From Emydura subglobosa (Eukaryota > Chordata > Testudines > Chelidae), in the NCBI GenBank assembly GCA_007922225.1, contig ML679956.1, forward strand, positions 70,548,111-70,612,110: a DNA stretch of 64,000 nt, given 5' to 3'. A model generated the notes under the pieces. It ran no database searches and was not told where the DNA came from. It saw nothing but the letters and a program-made list of their open reading frames with translations. Shown piece after piece: positions 22,982 to 34,503 of this stretch; the first letter of the stretch is position 1; the number at the start of each line of letters is the position of its first letter. The position numbers and the translations under genes are program-made.

Positions 22982-23789
22982 CTGGAAATAAACCAAGATG
23001 GGCTTATTTTCTTTATTTTTATTTGGTGGCATACTTATTTCTAAAGCAGGACTTTCTTGGTAGAACATAAAACACATTGAGATACTCATGACTCTTTTTC
23101 AAGAGATAAGGAAATTCAGCTTCCTCTAATAACCCCCCAAACAAATAGAGGAACTCACAGTTTAGACAAATAATCATGTCAAGTATCTTATGCTAGAAGT
23201 GCATAATCAATCAATCAGGAGCAAAACTCACCTAAGACTTTTTATTTTTCCCAAAAGTAGGTAACCATGTAGAATCCCATATTATTTTACAGATTTTTAC
23301 TATTCATTGGAAATTAAAGAAAAAATGGAAAACACAAGGCAAAAGAACCACAGAGAAGAAAAGAGAAAAAAGGAAGAAAATGAAGGGTACAGGAGACATG
23401 CAGAGGAACAGGAAATTAGGTAGAATGCAGGGAAGACACAAGGTAATAAGATCAGGAGACATATTAAAGGCATGGGGGATGCTCAGAATATCCCAGAATG
23501 AGAGATGAGCACCTAAAAGCCGCCCCAGGAGTTGAGGTAGAGAAGGGAAAACTTAGAAAAATTGCTTAACTTTCATAGTGTAGATTTTATTTGAGTTTCC
23601 TTTAGCTATCAATCCAATTAACTATCGCTATTAACTGAATAGCTTAGAGAAATTCAAATAAAGCCTCCTTTTGAGAGCTCTAAATCCCACCCATTTGTAA
23701 CAACAGAGAAGGAGGCAGCAAGAAAGTAATTTCTGTCTTGGTCAAATTTCATTTAAGGTGATTGGCTTTCATCAAGGAGTAAATGGAAA
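22982..23789. other. Intron sequence without recognised genes
   Basis: Intron DNA between the linker exon and DIRS C. The part 23300..23540 is purine-rich on the plus strand (GAGAAGAAAAGAGAAAAAAG). Nothing coding. Confidence 0.5.
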
Positions 23790-24038
23790 CAAAAAAAGGT
23801 TACTAACCTTTGTAACAATTGTTCTTCGAGATGTGCTGCTCATGCCTACTCCAATTAGGTGTGTGCACGCCGCGTGCAGTTATCAGGAAGTTTTTCTCCT
23901 AGCAAGATCCATCAGGTTGACCCAGGCGCCCCCTGGAGATGAGCTGCTAAGGCGCCATCTGGAAGGCCCTGCTGACCCGCTGCCTCTTCAGTTCCTTCTT
24001 GCCGACTGGCTCCAACAGAGGGCTAAGCAGGTACGTTT

Positions 24039-24138
24039 TGGAATAGACATAAGCAATACATCTCGAAGAACAACAGTTACAAAAGTAAGTAACTGGTTTT
24101 TTTTTCTCGAGTGCTTGCTCATGTTGATTCAAATTAGG
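24039..24138 (-). repeat. Internal complementary region of DIRS C
   Basis: GGAATAGACATAAGCAATAC and CTCGAAGAACAACAGTTAC reverse-complement the left terminus (23790..23870). CTCGAGTGCTTGCTCATGTT then GATTCAAATTAGG reverse-complements the right terminus (28597..28634), with a few changed bases. Confidence 0.85.
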
Positions 24139-24169
24139 TGACTCCCAAGCTGACTGAGTTGGAGGGGTC

Positions 24170-25228
24170 AGAGTTCACAGAATTACTGATTGGAGCACTG
24201 CTCTGCCGAATGCCACATCATCTCTGACCTGTTGTGTGATGGGATAGTGCTAGGTGGATTTATGACCACCTTGCTGCCATGCAGATTTCCTGAGCAGAGA
24301 CATGAGCCAGGAAAGCTGTTGAGGAGACCTGCAACCTTGTAGAATGATCTTTGAGTGTGGGGGCAAGTCTTTTCGCCAGGTCATAACAGGTCCTAATGCA
24401 GGACGTGATCCACAATGAAATCCTTTGCGAAGACATTGGGGAAGCCTATCATTCAGTCTGCTACTGCAACGAAAAGTTGGTCTGATCTGGTAAACAGCTT
24501 TGTCCTTTCAATGTAGAATGCCAGTGCCCTCCTGACATCTAGGGAATGCAGGTTTCATTCTCTGTTGTTGGTATGTGGTTTAGGGAAAAATACAGGGAGA
24601 AAGACATCCTGGCTTTTATGAAACTGGGACACCACCTTCGGAGGAAGGCGGATGAAGTTATAACTGGACCTTGTCTTTATGGAACACTGTGTATGGAAGC
24701 CCCAAAGTCAGGACCTTGAGTTCAGAGACTTTCCTGGCTGACATTATTGCCACCAGGAATGCCACCTTCCATGAAAGGTAGAGGAGGGAGCATGTTGCTA
24801 AGGGGTCAAAGGGAGGGTCCATCAGCGTGGAAAGCACCAAGTTGAGGTTCCAGGCTGGTATTGGGCAGCGGGCCTGTGGGTAAATCCTGTCCAGACCCTT
24901 AAGAAAATGGCCCACCACTGGCAAAGACTGAAAGGCCATGCATCCCTGGGTAGAATGCAGAGATTGCCTCCACGTGTACTTTTAGTGACGAGACAGCCAG
25001 GCCTAGTTGCTTCAGGTGCAGCAAATAATCCAAGATGGAGGATACTGATGCCTGTGTCCGGGGGGGAAGGGGGGGAAGGGGTGTACCTTTCTGCAATGAC
25101 CAGATTAAGAATCTCTTCCACTTAGCCAAGTAAGTGGCCCTAGTGGATGGCTTCCTGCTATCAAGGAGGACCTCTCTGACAGGCTCAGAGCATATTGATT
25201 CTATGCTGTTTAGGCATGAAGCTTCCAT
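24170..25228 (-). pseudogene. DIRS C tyrosine recombinase
   Basis: Frame 24899..25228 encodes EVLLDSRKPSTRATYLAKWK, LDYLLHLKQLGLAVSSLKVH and VEAISAFYPG (N-terminal DNA-binding part). Frame 24658..24939 continues with RCPIPAWNLNLVLSTLMDPP, LSWKVAFLVAIMSARKVSEL. The arginine in SARKVSEL fits the first catalytic arginine of the family. The remaining catalytic boxes (24170..24650) are frame-broken. Confidence 0.8.
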
Positions 25229-25299
25229 ACTGTGAGGTGGAGAAACTCTAAGTTGGGATGCTGTAGGCGGCCATGATCTTGAGTAATCAGGTCCAGCAT

Positions 25300-26020
25300 T
25301 AATGGTAGAGTGACTGGGATGGCTGCTGACAGTTCCAGCAGCATTGAGTTTCAGTGTTGTGAAGGCAGGCTGGAGCTATGAGGATAATGAATGCTTCCTC
25401 CCTCTTAACCATGAGCAGGACCCTGTGGACGAGCAGGAAGGGAATGCACAGAGGAGGTGCTACTCCCAACTAAGGAGAAATGCATCTGCAATCAAGCCCA
25501 GACTGCGGTTCAGGAACAAGCAAAACTGCTGACACTTCCTGTTGAGCGTTGTTGTGAACAAGTCTACATGGGGAATTCCCCATCTTTGGAAAACACTGCT
25601 TATGACATGCGATCGCAAGGACCACTCATGATTGCAGAAGGACCTGCTGAGCCGGTCTTCCAGTCCATTCTGGGCCTCAGGTAGTAAGATGCTTCTAGGT
25701 GGATGGAGCTGGCTATGCAAAATTCCCAGAACCTGAGGGCTTCACAACACAGGGGAGAGGAGAGTGCTCCCCCTGTCTGTTTATGTAAAACATTGCTGAG
25801 GCATTGCCTGTCATTGTCGATATACATTTTCTTTTAGATGGGGGTGGACAGATGGCAGGCCAGTCGGACTCCCCTGAGCTCCCTGACGTTGTTGTGGAGG
25901 GAGAGCTCTGATTGGAACCATAACCCTTGAGTCCAGAGAGTCCCTAGATGGGCACCACATCCCATCTCTGAAGCATCTGTGACCAGAGTCATCGAGGTTT
26001 GTGGTCTGTAGAAAGGTACT
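25300..26020 (-). pseudogene. DIRS C RNase H and Dam-like region
   Basis: RNase H pieces read LHKQTGGALSSPLCCEALRF (25600..25827). The Dam-like part at 25460..25720 reads IPHVDLFTTTLNRKCQQFCL and IADAFLLSWE. Stops and shifts interrupt the domain. Confidence 0.7.
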
Positions 26021-26025
26021 CCTGC

Positions 26026-26999
26026 TCAGAGTGCACTTGGATCGAGCCAGCAGCGGAGGGCCTCAATAACCCTGGGCAGAAGTGAGACTACTTTGTTCAG
26101 ACTGTCCCTTTTTGGGTGATACGTGGACGCTAACCAAGCTTGGAGAGGTCTGAGTCGAAGCCTGGCGTGTTGAACTACACTGGCGCAGGAGGTCATGTGG
26201 CCAACCAACTTTAGGCAATTTTGCGCTCTCAGGTAGGGAAGTGCCTGAGGTCCTCTGATGGAGCTAATACTGTGAAAACGAGACTCTTGTAGAAGTGCCC
26301 TGGCCTGAACAGAGTCCAGTGTGGCTCCTATAAATTCTATCCTCTGAGCGGGAGATAGGGTTGAATTGAAAACATTCAGCAGCAGCCCCAGCTCATTGAA
26401 TGTTGCCTGAACCAGAGAAACATGGACCTCTAGCTGGGCCTTGGAATGGCCCTTGATCAATCAGTCATCCAGATATGGAAACACTTTAACCCAGTGTCAT
26501 CTGAGAAACGTGGCGACTACTGCCATGTACTTGGTGAAGACCCTGGGAGCTGCTGACAACCTGAAGGAGAGAATTGTAAACTGGTAATGAGTGTGGTTCA
26601 CTACAAATCTGAGGAACCTTTTGTGATAAGGGATTATCGATATGTGAAAGTATGTGCCCATCAAGTGGAGGGTGACGTATCAGTCCCCTGGATCCAGAGA
26701 GGGAATGATGGAAGCCAAGGAAACCATGCAAAATTTCAGCTTCTTCATAAATCTGTTGAGGTTTTGTAGGTCAAGGATGGGTCTGAGACCCCTTTTGGAA
26801 TTAGGAAATAACAGGAGTAAAATCCCTTTTCTCTTAGCTCCTGAGGAACCTCCTCCACCACTGTTGTGTGCAGGAGTGCTTGCACCTCCTGTATAAGAAG
26901 TTGCTCATGAGAGGAGTCCCTGAAGTGGGACGGGGGTAGGAGGGTGGGGAAGAACAGAACTGCAGAGAATATCCCAGTTCTACTGCGCGCAGCTCCCAT
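26026..26999 (-). pseudogene. DIRS C reverse transcriptase
   Basis: Frame 26745..26999 holds the RT start (VVEEVPQELREKGFYSCYFL). Frame 26026..26460 holds the palm end and thumb (IKGHSKAQLEVHVSLVQATF, RIEFIGATLDSVQARALLQ). At about 26461 the palm box is FPYLDD followed at once by TGA, where G has TGG (tryptophan), so the catalytic box itself is kept but translation stops one codon later. Confidence 0.82.
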
Positions 27000-28186
27000 C
27001 TGTCTAAGTTTATCCAGGCCTATGCCCGATAGAACTGTGACAGATGATTAAAAAAACAGGGGTGAGGATTTGGGAACTCGTCTGGTAAGTCGCCCTCGGG
27101 TGCACCCTCAAAATGATTGCTGTGTCGTTGAACTCCAGCCTTGGTGCCAGATATGGTGCCAGCCTTGGTGCCGACTTTGGTGCCGGGTACGGTGCCGACC
27201 TCGGTGTCAGGCACGGTGCCATGTGGCGACCAACAACTCCCTGAAGGTGGGGGGTAGCGTCTCTCTGAGGCAAGAGGCTGAAGTTCCCAGGCAAAGGACA
27301 CTTGGGCCTGATGGTAGGCTCAAGGCATCCAGAAGGGCCACTGTGGTGGCAGCTGCCATTAAGCCTGCCAAGGCCCCACAAAGGGATTTGTCCAGGGTCC
27401 TGGCCGTGCTGGCTTTTCCTCGAGTGGTGCCTGCTGCAATGGGAGGTAAACAACTCGGCTTCTGAGTCAGAAGACCTTGAGTCTGGGCGTGGGGATCAGG
27501 GTGGTGCTGACCTGGACAGTGCCTGAAAGTGGCTCCTGGGCAATGGTGATCGGTGCCACATCATGGCCAGTTTGCCTTTAGATGGCACCACGTTCTTCCG
27601 AGATGCTAGAGGTCTTACAATTGTGGCTCTCTCCAACCTGGCAGGAGACTGCTGTGCCATCATGGCTATCAGGTTTCTAGATGCCTCAAAGTTGTCCAGG
27701 GTGGATGGCAGGGGATCTAAATCATTCCTTAGGTGTTCCCTTGCTGGGGAGTCAATGGGCACCAGACTTGACGCGCCCTTCTGTGGGCCTGGAGTCAATG
27801 GTGCTGCCACCGATGGAATAGGTGCTTTGGGTCCCGGTCCAGTACACATTCCACTGACATCCTTTGCAGCTGACCTCACCGTGGGTGAACGCCTTCTTGT
27901 GCCTCTTGTGAGGCACTGGTGAATGGGAGTGGTGCCAGGATAACTCCGGTGCCAAAAGGGATCAATGCTTGGAGTCTCTGGGTGCTGAAGATTTCCTCAG
28001 TGCTGCCCTCTCCCTTACTGAGAGTGGAGCGCACTGCACCAAGGACCTGGGGTCCAGGTAGCCTGCTGGCTGGGACCTTAGAGCTGCTTCCATGAGGAGG
28101 TGCTTTAGCCTGATTCCTCTCCATCTTAGTCCTGGGTTTAAAGTCCCTGCAGATTTTTCATCTGTCCATCTGGTGGGATTCCTCAA
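27000..28186 (-). pseudogene. DIRS C gag region
   Basis: Gag pieces in several frames. Frame 27020..27301 contains a short protein repeat of the type VGTxxGT (EVGTVPGTKVGTKAGTISGT) from a GGTGCC-rich DNA array at 27140..27230. Frame 27496..27879 covers a serine and proline-rich part, with gag-like AREHLRNDLDPLPSTLDNFE. The N-terminal end is at about 27962..28186. Confidence 0.6.
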
Positions 28187-28634
28187 GGCACTTTAAGCAG
28201 GAGTTGTGTGGGTCATCTTTAGGCATAGACTTATGGCAAGACCCACACTGCTTACATCCCTGGAATCGAGGCATGCTCTGATTCCCTGGAGAGGGGTAAA
28301 GAAAAGAAGGGGGGACCCCTGGAATGAAGCTAACTACTAAATCTTACTAACTACTCTAAGTATTTCAACTATTTACAGATAACTGTGAAAGGACTAGGGG
28401 ATCGCTTGCCACTGCAGGAGAAAGAAGAAGCTCCAGTGACCGTCATGGACAGTAAGAAGGAACTGAAGAGGCAGCGGGTTGGCAGGGACCTATATACAGC
28501 GCCATAGTGGCGTGACTCCAGGGGGCTCCTGGGTCAATCTAACGGGTACTACTTGGGGAAGAACTTCCTGATGACTGTGCACATGGTGCACACACACCTA
28601 ATTGGAATCAACATGAGCAAGCTCTCGAAGAACA

Positions 28635-29191
28635 GATAGAAACAGAAGTGCAGATAGCAAGGAAAAAATAAAGGAAAAGTTGAATACAACTGAGCATCAA
28701 CAGCATCTTCCTGCTGAAGTCACTGGAAGAACAAGGAATCAGGAAGGTGGTTGTATCTACATGCATTGTTTCAGGGCCACCAGGAAGGCAAATATCCACA
28801 CTACTAACCCCTTTTTCACATGGACAGAAAATGCACTTCATCAAACAGCTAACAGAATGTATACATCACAGGCATTGTGAAACATACCACATTGAAGTCC
28901 TGCTGCACAAAGTGAAAACTGTAAACTTTCCATTTCCAGATATAAGGCTGAGGAAAGATTCTAAAACATTCAGAAAGCCTGTTTTTTACTCTAGCAAGAC
29001 TAGGACTCAGAATAATGGAGGACTGGTCCATATGTGGACTAAGAACAAAGTCTTCTTGTACATTAGTTTATTAGATATGTGGAAATGACAGAAGGGAAGA
29101 TGGGTTAAATTTATAATTTACTGTTGAGTCCTGGAGACTATTTTTTAGAGGTGAAAGTATAAAGGGATCTCAAAACATTTAGGCTTCTTAC
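28635..29191. other. Intron sequence without recognised genes
   Basis: Non-coding intron DNA between DIRS C and the exon at 29192. Two overlapping open frames on opposite strands (28747..29088 and 28849..29031) have no family resemblance. Confidence 0.5.
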
Positions 29192-29650
29192 CCTTGTTGT
29201 ATATTCTATTTCGGTGTATGTGCTATTTTCATCACTATAATCCTCACTGTATGACTCTACCTCAGCAATGGGAACACAGACAAATGTGTTATAATTGATC
29301 ATAAAATCCTCATTCTCCCTTGCCACTAGGGATTTCTCTTTGCTTTTGTAAATCCCATTATCAGTGTAATTATCCTCCATTTTTTCCCTCATCTCCATAG
29401 CAGCATGATAATTCCCACCAATGTTCTGCGCAGTCACTTTCACCATAGTCTTCCTGCTGGCTGTTGTTTTTAGCTCTTGTCTGCGTATTTTGCAACACAA
29501 ATCCCATGTTATGTGTATCATGAACTGCAGACCCTTATGAATCCGAGAAAAGGCTATCTGAAGCTTGGTCCTCTTTTCAGCTTCAACTGGTATTGGCAGA
29601 TCATCAATATTAAAGGAATTCAGCAGCAAGGCAATGAAGAGGTTGAGCAC
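29192..29650 (-). CDS. Sodium channel exon: end of domain II S6 and II-III linker
   Basis: A 459-bp exon (153 codons), phase 0 at both ends, from a GTTTTCAG acceptor to an AAGG|GTAAGA donor. It begins with the cytoplasmic end of domain II S6 (VLNLFIALLLNSF) and runs through the first part of the II-III linker. Two linker motifs are subgroup-specific from memory: the basic, aromatic stretch RIHKGLQFMIHITWDLCC, close to SCN5A, and VCVPIAEVES followed by an acidic run (YSEDYSDENSTYTEIE), close to SCN5A and SCN10A. Hydrophobic S6 residues are conserved. The linker is poorly conserved in all Nav genes, so its divergence here is expected. Confidence 0.94.
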
Positions 29651-30339
29651 CTGAAAACAATTGAAGTGAAAAGTAAGTTGATAACACTATTTTTTTAATT
29701 GAAAAAGCAATTGTGGAAACCCTTTTTTTAAATAAAAAACCCCCAAATAATTCTTGTTATAACAACACAGTAACAAGAAAACATCTTCTACTATACTATA
29801 TTATTCAGTAAATATTTTGCTAATGCATGAGCTGAGCATGGATGGATTCCCAAACAGTGAAGTTTAATGATGCACTATAGAGATAAATACAGTATGTAAA
29901 AGTTAGGCAGAAAATATGAAATATGAGGTACAGAAGGGACAGGAAGTAAGTTATATGACAGATCAGATGCAGGAGCCAACAGTAATTAATTGTAAGGCTT
30001 ACTGAACAGTACAGTAACCTGGCCAGAGCAAACGAATAGAGAGAGAAGGGAACCATGGGCATAAATACTGAAGGCAAAGCTCCTGTGATATAATGTATAC
30101 AGTAAGACACTGAACTATCCAAATGGTTTGACCAGCAGTACCCTCCTCAAGCCAGGAAGAGGCCAAAAAAAATGGCATATCCACTAATACCCAGTTTGCA
30201 AAAGATAAACAAACATGGGTCATTCATTAAAAAAATAACACATTTGCCTTATGGAAGACTCACACTTTCCAGAAAAAAATGGCAAGGTAGTACATTTTGC
30301 AGTTCAACAATAGAAACAGAATAATATACAGAAACTCAC
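29651..30339. other. Intron between domain II S6 exons
   Basis: A 689-bp AT-rich intron, the shortest in the window, between the 351-bp and 459-bp exons. Nothing recognised. Confidence 0.6.
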
Positions 30340-30690
30340 CAGTAGATTTCCTATCACCAGGACCAGCAAGAAAAAAGGAAGACACATCCCTTTCCCAGCT
30401 ATTTCCATGCAGTTCCACAGGGTTTCAATCCATTCTCCACACAGAATTCGGAATACAATAAGGAACGAATGGAAGAAATCATTCATATGCCAGCGTAAAC
30501 TGCGGTCTGTGTTTATATTAGTGTAGTTGCGGTAAGATTTTCCAAAAACCTGATTTCCTACTACAGCAAAAATAAATACAGTGATACCCAAAACCAGTTC
30601 GAGGCTACTCAAGCTACCAGTTGACTGACACATGATTTTCACAAAAGTATTTAAGGCTGGCCATGACTTTGACAATTTGAAGATCCTCAG
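30340..30690 (-). CDS. Sodium channel exon: domain II S4-S5, pore and S6
   Basis: A 351-bp exon (117 codons), phase 0 at both ends, the same length I recall for this exon in other Nav genes. It follows a TTTGTCTACAG acceptor and ends CTG with a GTGAGT donor. It encodes the rest of S4 ([10 protein letters not shown]), the S4-S5 linker, S5 ([18 protein letters not shown]), an extracellular loop with a possible N-glycosylation sequon (NYT), the pore helix and filter ([13 protein letters not shown]) and most of S6. The glutamate in CGEW is the domain II member of the DEKA selectivity ring, so Na+ selectivity at this position is kept. Cysteines around the filter (LCGE, WNCME, GMCL) are as in Nav channels. 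Confidence 0.96.
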
Positions 30691-32415
30691 CTGTAGACAA
30701 AACACAATAGCACAATGTCAGATAGCAAAAATATAGATACTGTATTTCTAACATTGCACTTATAAAAAAAAACTGAGCCAATAATTTTGATATATTTATT
30801 ATACTCGGAAATGCATAATACTTTATTGTAGTTTTTTTCCTGACTCATCAGAAACATAAAAATTTCATTCTGGTAATAAGCAGAACTATTTGTTCCGAGT
30901 AATATTTGTTCTCAATGTAGCCCTCTTGCTTGTTATAGGATTATTTGCAAACTGATTCTAAGTACATTATTTGCGCACTTTAAATGTATTCTTTATTCAC
31001 AACTATCCAATAGTTTGGATTAATAATTTTCAGACTATTGCCTGTTCATGAACAGTTTGATTCTGCTTATCACTATTTCTTATTTGTGTTGTGTGGTTGG
31101 GCCAACTAAGTCACATGGTGGTGTTTTGGCAAAACATATTAATTAACAGAGTATAATGCATTTCTGAAAATTCATTATGAAGGAGTCATTCATGCTAAAA
31201 TTCATGAAAAGTTCAGGATTCAAGAATACTTTCTTTAACACACAGCAGTTGTCCAAATAAAAAAAATGACATCATGAATCACGGCAAATCAAACTCGGTG
31301 CTTTTATTTAAGAAGATAATTGCAAATATATTGTATGTATTATTTGTATTGTTTAACCAGCTCAAGAAATAAGTATTACTATACTACTAGAAAGACTCAA
31401 ATAATTAAAAGCAAATTATGATTTGTGAATATTTTTGTGAATAAAAATGCTGTCTTTATTATGATTTGTAGGGTTCTGTTATTCATTAATATTATAAGTA
31501 TGGCTATATCAACTGTAACTAGCTCATAAGTCTCACTGAACTGATGAGCTTTTTGCTTTAAGTTCTATGGAAACAGGACTGTGTCTTGGTACATTACCAT
31601 CGAGCCAAGCTTTTAGATCCTGATCAAGAATTGATTGAGTTCCATGAAATGGAAGCCAATGGAAATTATCTGAAAACCAAGCTCCCTCCGTTCCCCTCCC
31701 AATCTGGTGTATCACCACTAGTAATATGGGTTTTGCATGCCAAAGTAGGACTTTAGTGACACCTGTTCACCCTGTGAGGGCTTTAGTGGCACCCCATTGT
31801 CTTCAGCTTGTTTGCAAGATATAACTGATTATCACAGTAACCAGTCTTGGTTATGATGTATAGGAAGAAATATAATTCAGATGACTCCTACTTAGCTGTG
31901 GAAGGCTAACATAAATAAACAGCATTAAGAACAGTCATAAGAATTAGTCACAAAATCACCAGATATGACTCAAAGTATTTGCGGTGAGGAAATCTCAGGC
32001 ACCCCTAACCTCACCTAAATATTCCAAGAATATCTTTGGGGAGGGAGAGGGGGAAGGCTCTCACATCCCCACCTCCACCAAAGAAAGGATCTGGGACAGA
32101 ATGACAGAGCTGATCCCAATCCTTGCAGAGAAATGATAAGGGGTGGAGAGTCAAAGCAGCAGAGCCCCCTGGAGTCAGGATCCTCAAGATAGATGGCTCC
32201 AGAGGTTCTTATTGTTTTATTATATACTAACACCGTATCAAGTTTACAAATTCATCAAACAATTTAGATATAAATTGGTCATTTGGATACAGTCTAGAAT
32301 TTTCATAGTAGTTATTCACTACCTACAAATAAAATTATTGAGGGGAATGTGGGCCACTGAAATAATGCAAAGTGTTTATTGTTTTGTCAAACAGACAAAA
32401 AAGAGGAATCATTAC
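30691..32415. other. Intron between domain II S4 exons
   Basis: A 1,725-bp AT-rich intron that splits the codons of the domain II S4 helix between exons. No repeat family was recognised. Open frame 31533..31718 has no family resemblance. Confidence 0.55.
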
Positions 32416-32574
32416 CAATCTAAAAAATGTCAGGTTTTTTTCCAAAAACAGGCTTATTAGGCCTATCATAACAATTATGCTGTCAAAAATATTCCAGCCC
32501 TGCTGAAAATAGTAGTAGGGATTTAAAGCGATGATTTTGAAGATCATTTCTGCTGTAAAAATTCCAGTGAAGAC
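32416..32574 (-). CDS. Sodium channel exon: domain II S2-S3 and first part of S4
   Basis: A 159-bp exon, phase 0 at both ends, with a TTTCACAG acceptor and a GTAATG donor. It encodes S2 ([17 protein letters not shown]), the [14 protein letters not shown] loop, S3 ([13 protein letters not shown]) and the start of the S4 voltage sensor (LTFFRL). The usual Nav exon at this place is 174 bp as I recall it; this one is five codons shorter in the S3-S4 region. The first S4 arginine of the common LRSFRL pattern is replaced: LTFFRL keeps only the second. The reading frame is open through the donor into intron, which ends in a stop soon after. It is separated from the previous exon by an 18.9-kb intron filled with transposons. 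Confidence 0.94.
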
Positions 32575-33288
32575 CTGTGAAAGGGAAAGAGAAACTGATG
32601 TCAGCATAAAAGTACTAGGAGCTTGTCTCTTGACAATGCTGACTTCTTATAAATATAAGGCTAAAATATGTCTCCATGAAAATCTACCAAGGCAGGCATC
32701 CAACGGCAGAGGAGGTATAGTACAAATTGTCCATCACCCTCAAACTGGCAATTTATCCCTTCCTCCACCCTAAGAAAAAAAAGTGTGAACAAATAAGCAA
32801 TGAGCCTTGCAACCTGACCTGAAGAACAACAGATTCAAGCACTGCTGAGTGCATACAGTAAGAATTCCTGCTCCCTGCCCTTCCGCAGTTAAAGTGGGGA
32901 GCATTAGCTCAGGGGACTCAGATGTCTCAGTTACCCACAGTATCATATGAAGAGACAGGTGATTTCAAAAGTAACAGGACCCAATCCATTTAAAGTTAAA
33001 AGTTGCACTACAAAACTAATCAGCAGTCAATACAACATACTGTCTGAGAAAAGCACACTTTAAATGGTGTTCTGCTCCAGAGGATGTTTCCAACATGGTC
33101 AGTAGCCCCATGTAAAATGCATTACGCTGATTCCATATTGCAATGACAAGATGTCAATAACTCTAGTTCAACATCATCATGAAAGGCCATCTGCTGTGAC
33201 CTATGCATCCAGAAGCATCTGCTGATGAAAAAAAATTCTCATATTTCAAACTTGAGTAATAAATATTGGGCAAACACCCCAAACTGAG
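32575..33288. other. Intron sequence without recognised genes
   Basis: Intron DNA between the domain II S2-S3 exon and DIRS D. Nothing recognised. Confidence 0.5.
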
Positions 33289-33519
33289 GAAAAGAGGGTT
33301 ACACACCCTGTACAGTAACTGAGGTTCTTCGAGATGTGTGTCTCTTCAGGTGTCGGTGCATCCCGGAGTCATCAACTGGAGATTTTTGCAGCAATGCCTG
33401 GCATTGTCGTATCAACTGTTGCTCATGCGGCCCACCCCTCAGTTCCTTCTATACCATGGAGCTCCAGTTATAAGCTTCGAAGTAGAGGGGAGGAAGGAGG
33501 GGGTAGTGGAGCACCAAAA

Positions 33520-33612
33520 TGGACACACATCTCGAAGAACCTCAGTTACTACACAGGGTGAGTTACCCTCTTTTCTTCTTTGAGTGCTGTCCCAGTGGGT
33601 GCTCCACTTCAG
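33520..33612 (-). repeat. Internal complementary region of DIRS D
   Basis: ACACATCTCGAAGAACCTCA and GTTACTACACAGGGTGAG reverse-complement the left terminus. TTCTTTGAGTGCTGTCCCAG and TGGGTGCTCCACTTCAGG reverse-complement the right terminus at 38630..38670. Confidence 0.88.
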
Positions 33613-33639
33613 GTGATTGAAAAGCAGTGTCCCGTCGTG

Positions 33640-34500
33640 TATGGGGGGGGACTTCAGAGAGTTTAGAGTAACTGCTTTTAACACTGTAGAGCCTAACAGT
33701 GTGTCATTGTCTGCACTCTGAGTAATTAAGTAACGTTTTGCAAATATGTGTTCAGATGTCCATGTTGCCATTCTGCAAGCATTTGCAAGAGGTACATTGT
33801 TCAAAATGGTGATGGAGGTCGTCATCACCCTCGTACAATGTGTTCTGATACGATGGGGCCGTTTTATTTTGCTTTGTTTGAAGCAGAGCTGGATGCAGTT
33901 CGATATCCATTTGGAGAGTCTCTGGGTGGATATTGTGGCTCCCTTGGAACACTCAGTGGTTGACACAAATAATCTTGGTGATTTGCAGAATGTTTTGATT
34001 CTATCTAGATAGAACGCCAGAGCTCGTCTAATGTCCAGTATGTGACATCTAGCCTCTTGTTGGTCTTTATGAGGTTTGGGATAGAATGTAAGAAGGTGTC
34101 TAACCTAGTTTATATGAAAGGATGATGATACCTTAATTAAGAATTTTGGATGAGTCTCAGAGTGTCCTTGTCTCCGAAGAAGATAACGTACAGGGTGTAC
34201 CATGAAGGCTCCTATCTCACCTACGCTTCTAGCAGAAGTGATTATGACTAAGAATGATACCTTCATTGATAAGTGAAGAAGTGAGCACATGGCTAAGGGC
34301 TCCAACGGAGGGTGTGTGAGAGTTTTTAGTACGATGTTTAAATCCCACGCTAGTGTGGAGTCGCAAATATTCAGGTACATATTCTGCAGTCTGGTTAGGA
34401 ACTGTGTGGTGATTAAATCAACATCCTCATCAGCAAAGAGTACCATGGTCGTCTGGGCCACACTGGAGCAATGAGTATGACAGAGGTCTGGTCTCTGCAA
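33640..34500 (-). pseudogene. DIRS D tyrosine recombinase
   Basis: Frame 34105..34500 encodes the central part (LAWDLNIVLKTLTHPPLEPL, VSFLVIITSARSVGEIGAF) with the first catalytic arginine in SARS. Frame 33439..33966 carries the C-terminal boxes: IRTHCTRVMTTS (H-x-x-R) and CRMATWTSEHIFAKRYL with the candidate nucleophile tyrosine. The key residues remain but sit in different frames. Confidence 0.82.
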
Positions 34501-34503
34501 ATT

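Larger units (their letters stand above)
23790..28634 (-). mobile_element. DIRS-type retrotransposon C
   Basis: A 4.8-kb element in minus sense with both ends present. Left end AAAAAAAGGTTACTAACC, then TTCTTCGAGATGTGCTGCTC; right end CCTAATTGGAATCAACATGA, then CTCTCGAAGAACAG. Internal complementary region at 24039..24138. Domains from right to left: gag (27010..28186), RT (26026..26999), RNase H and Dam-like (25300..26020), recombinase (24170..25228). All frames are interrupted. It lies in the intron between II-III linker exons at 22856..22981 and 29192..29650. Confidence 0.92.

Noticed and set aside
29138..29191. Extension of the II-III linker frame past the exon end (codons after YTTR)
   Set aside because: A clear GTAAGA donor follows AAGG at 29192, and the next exon fits in phase 0.
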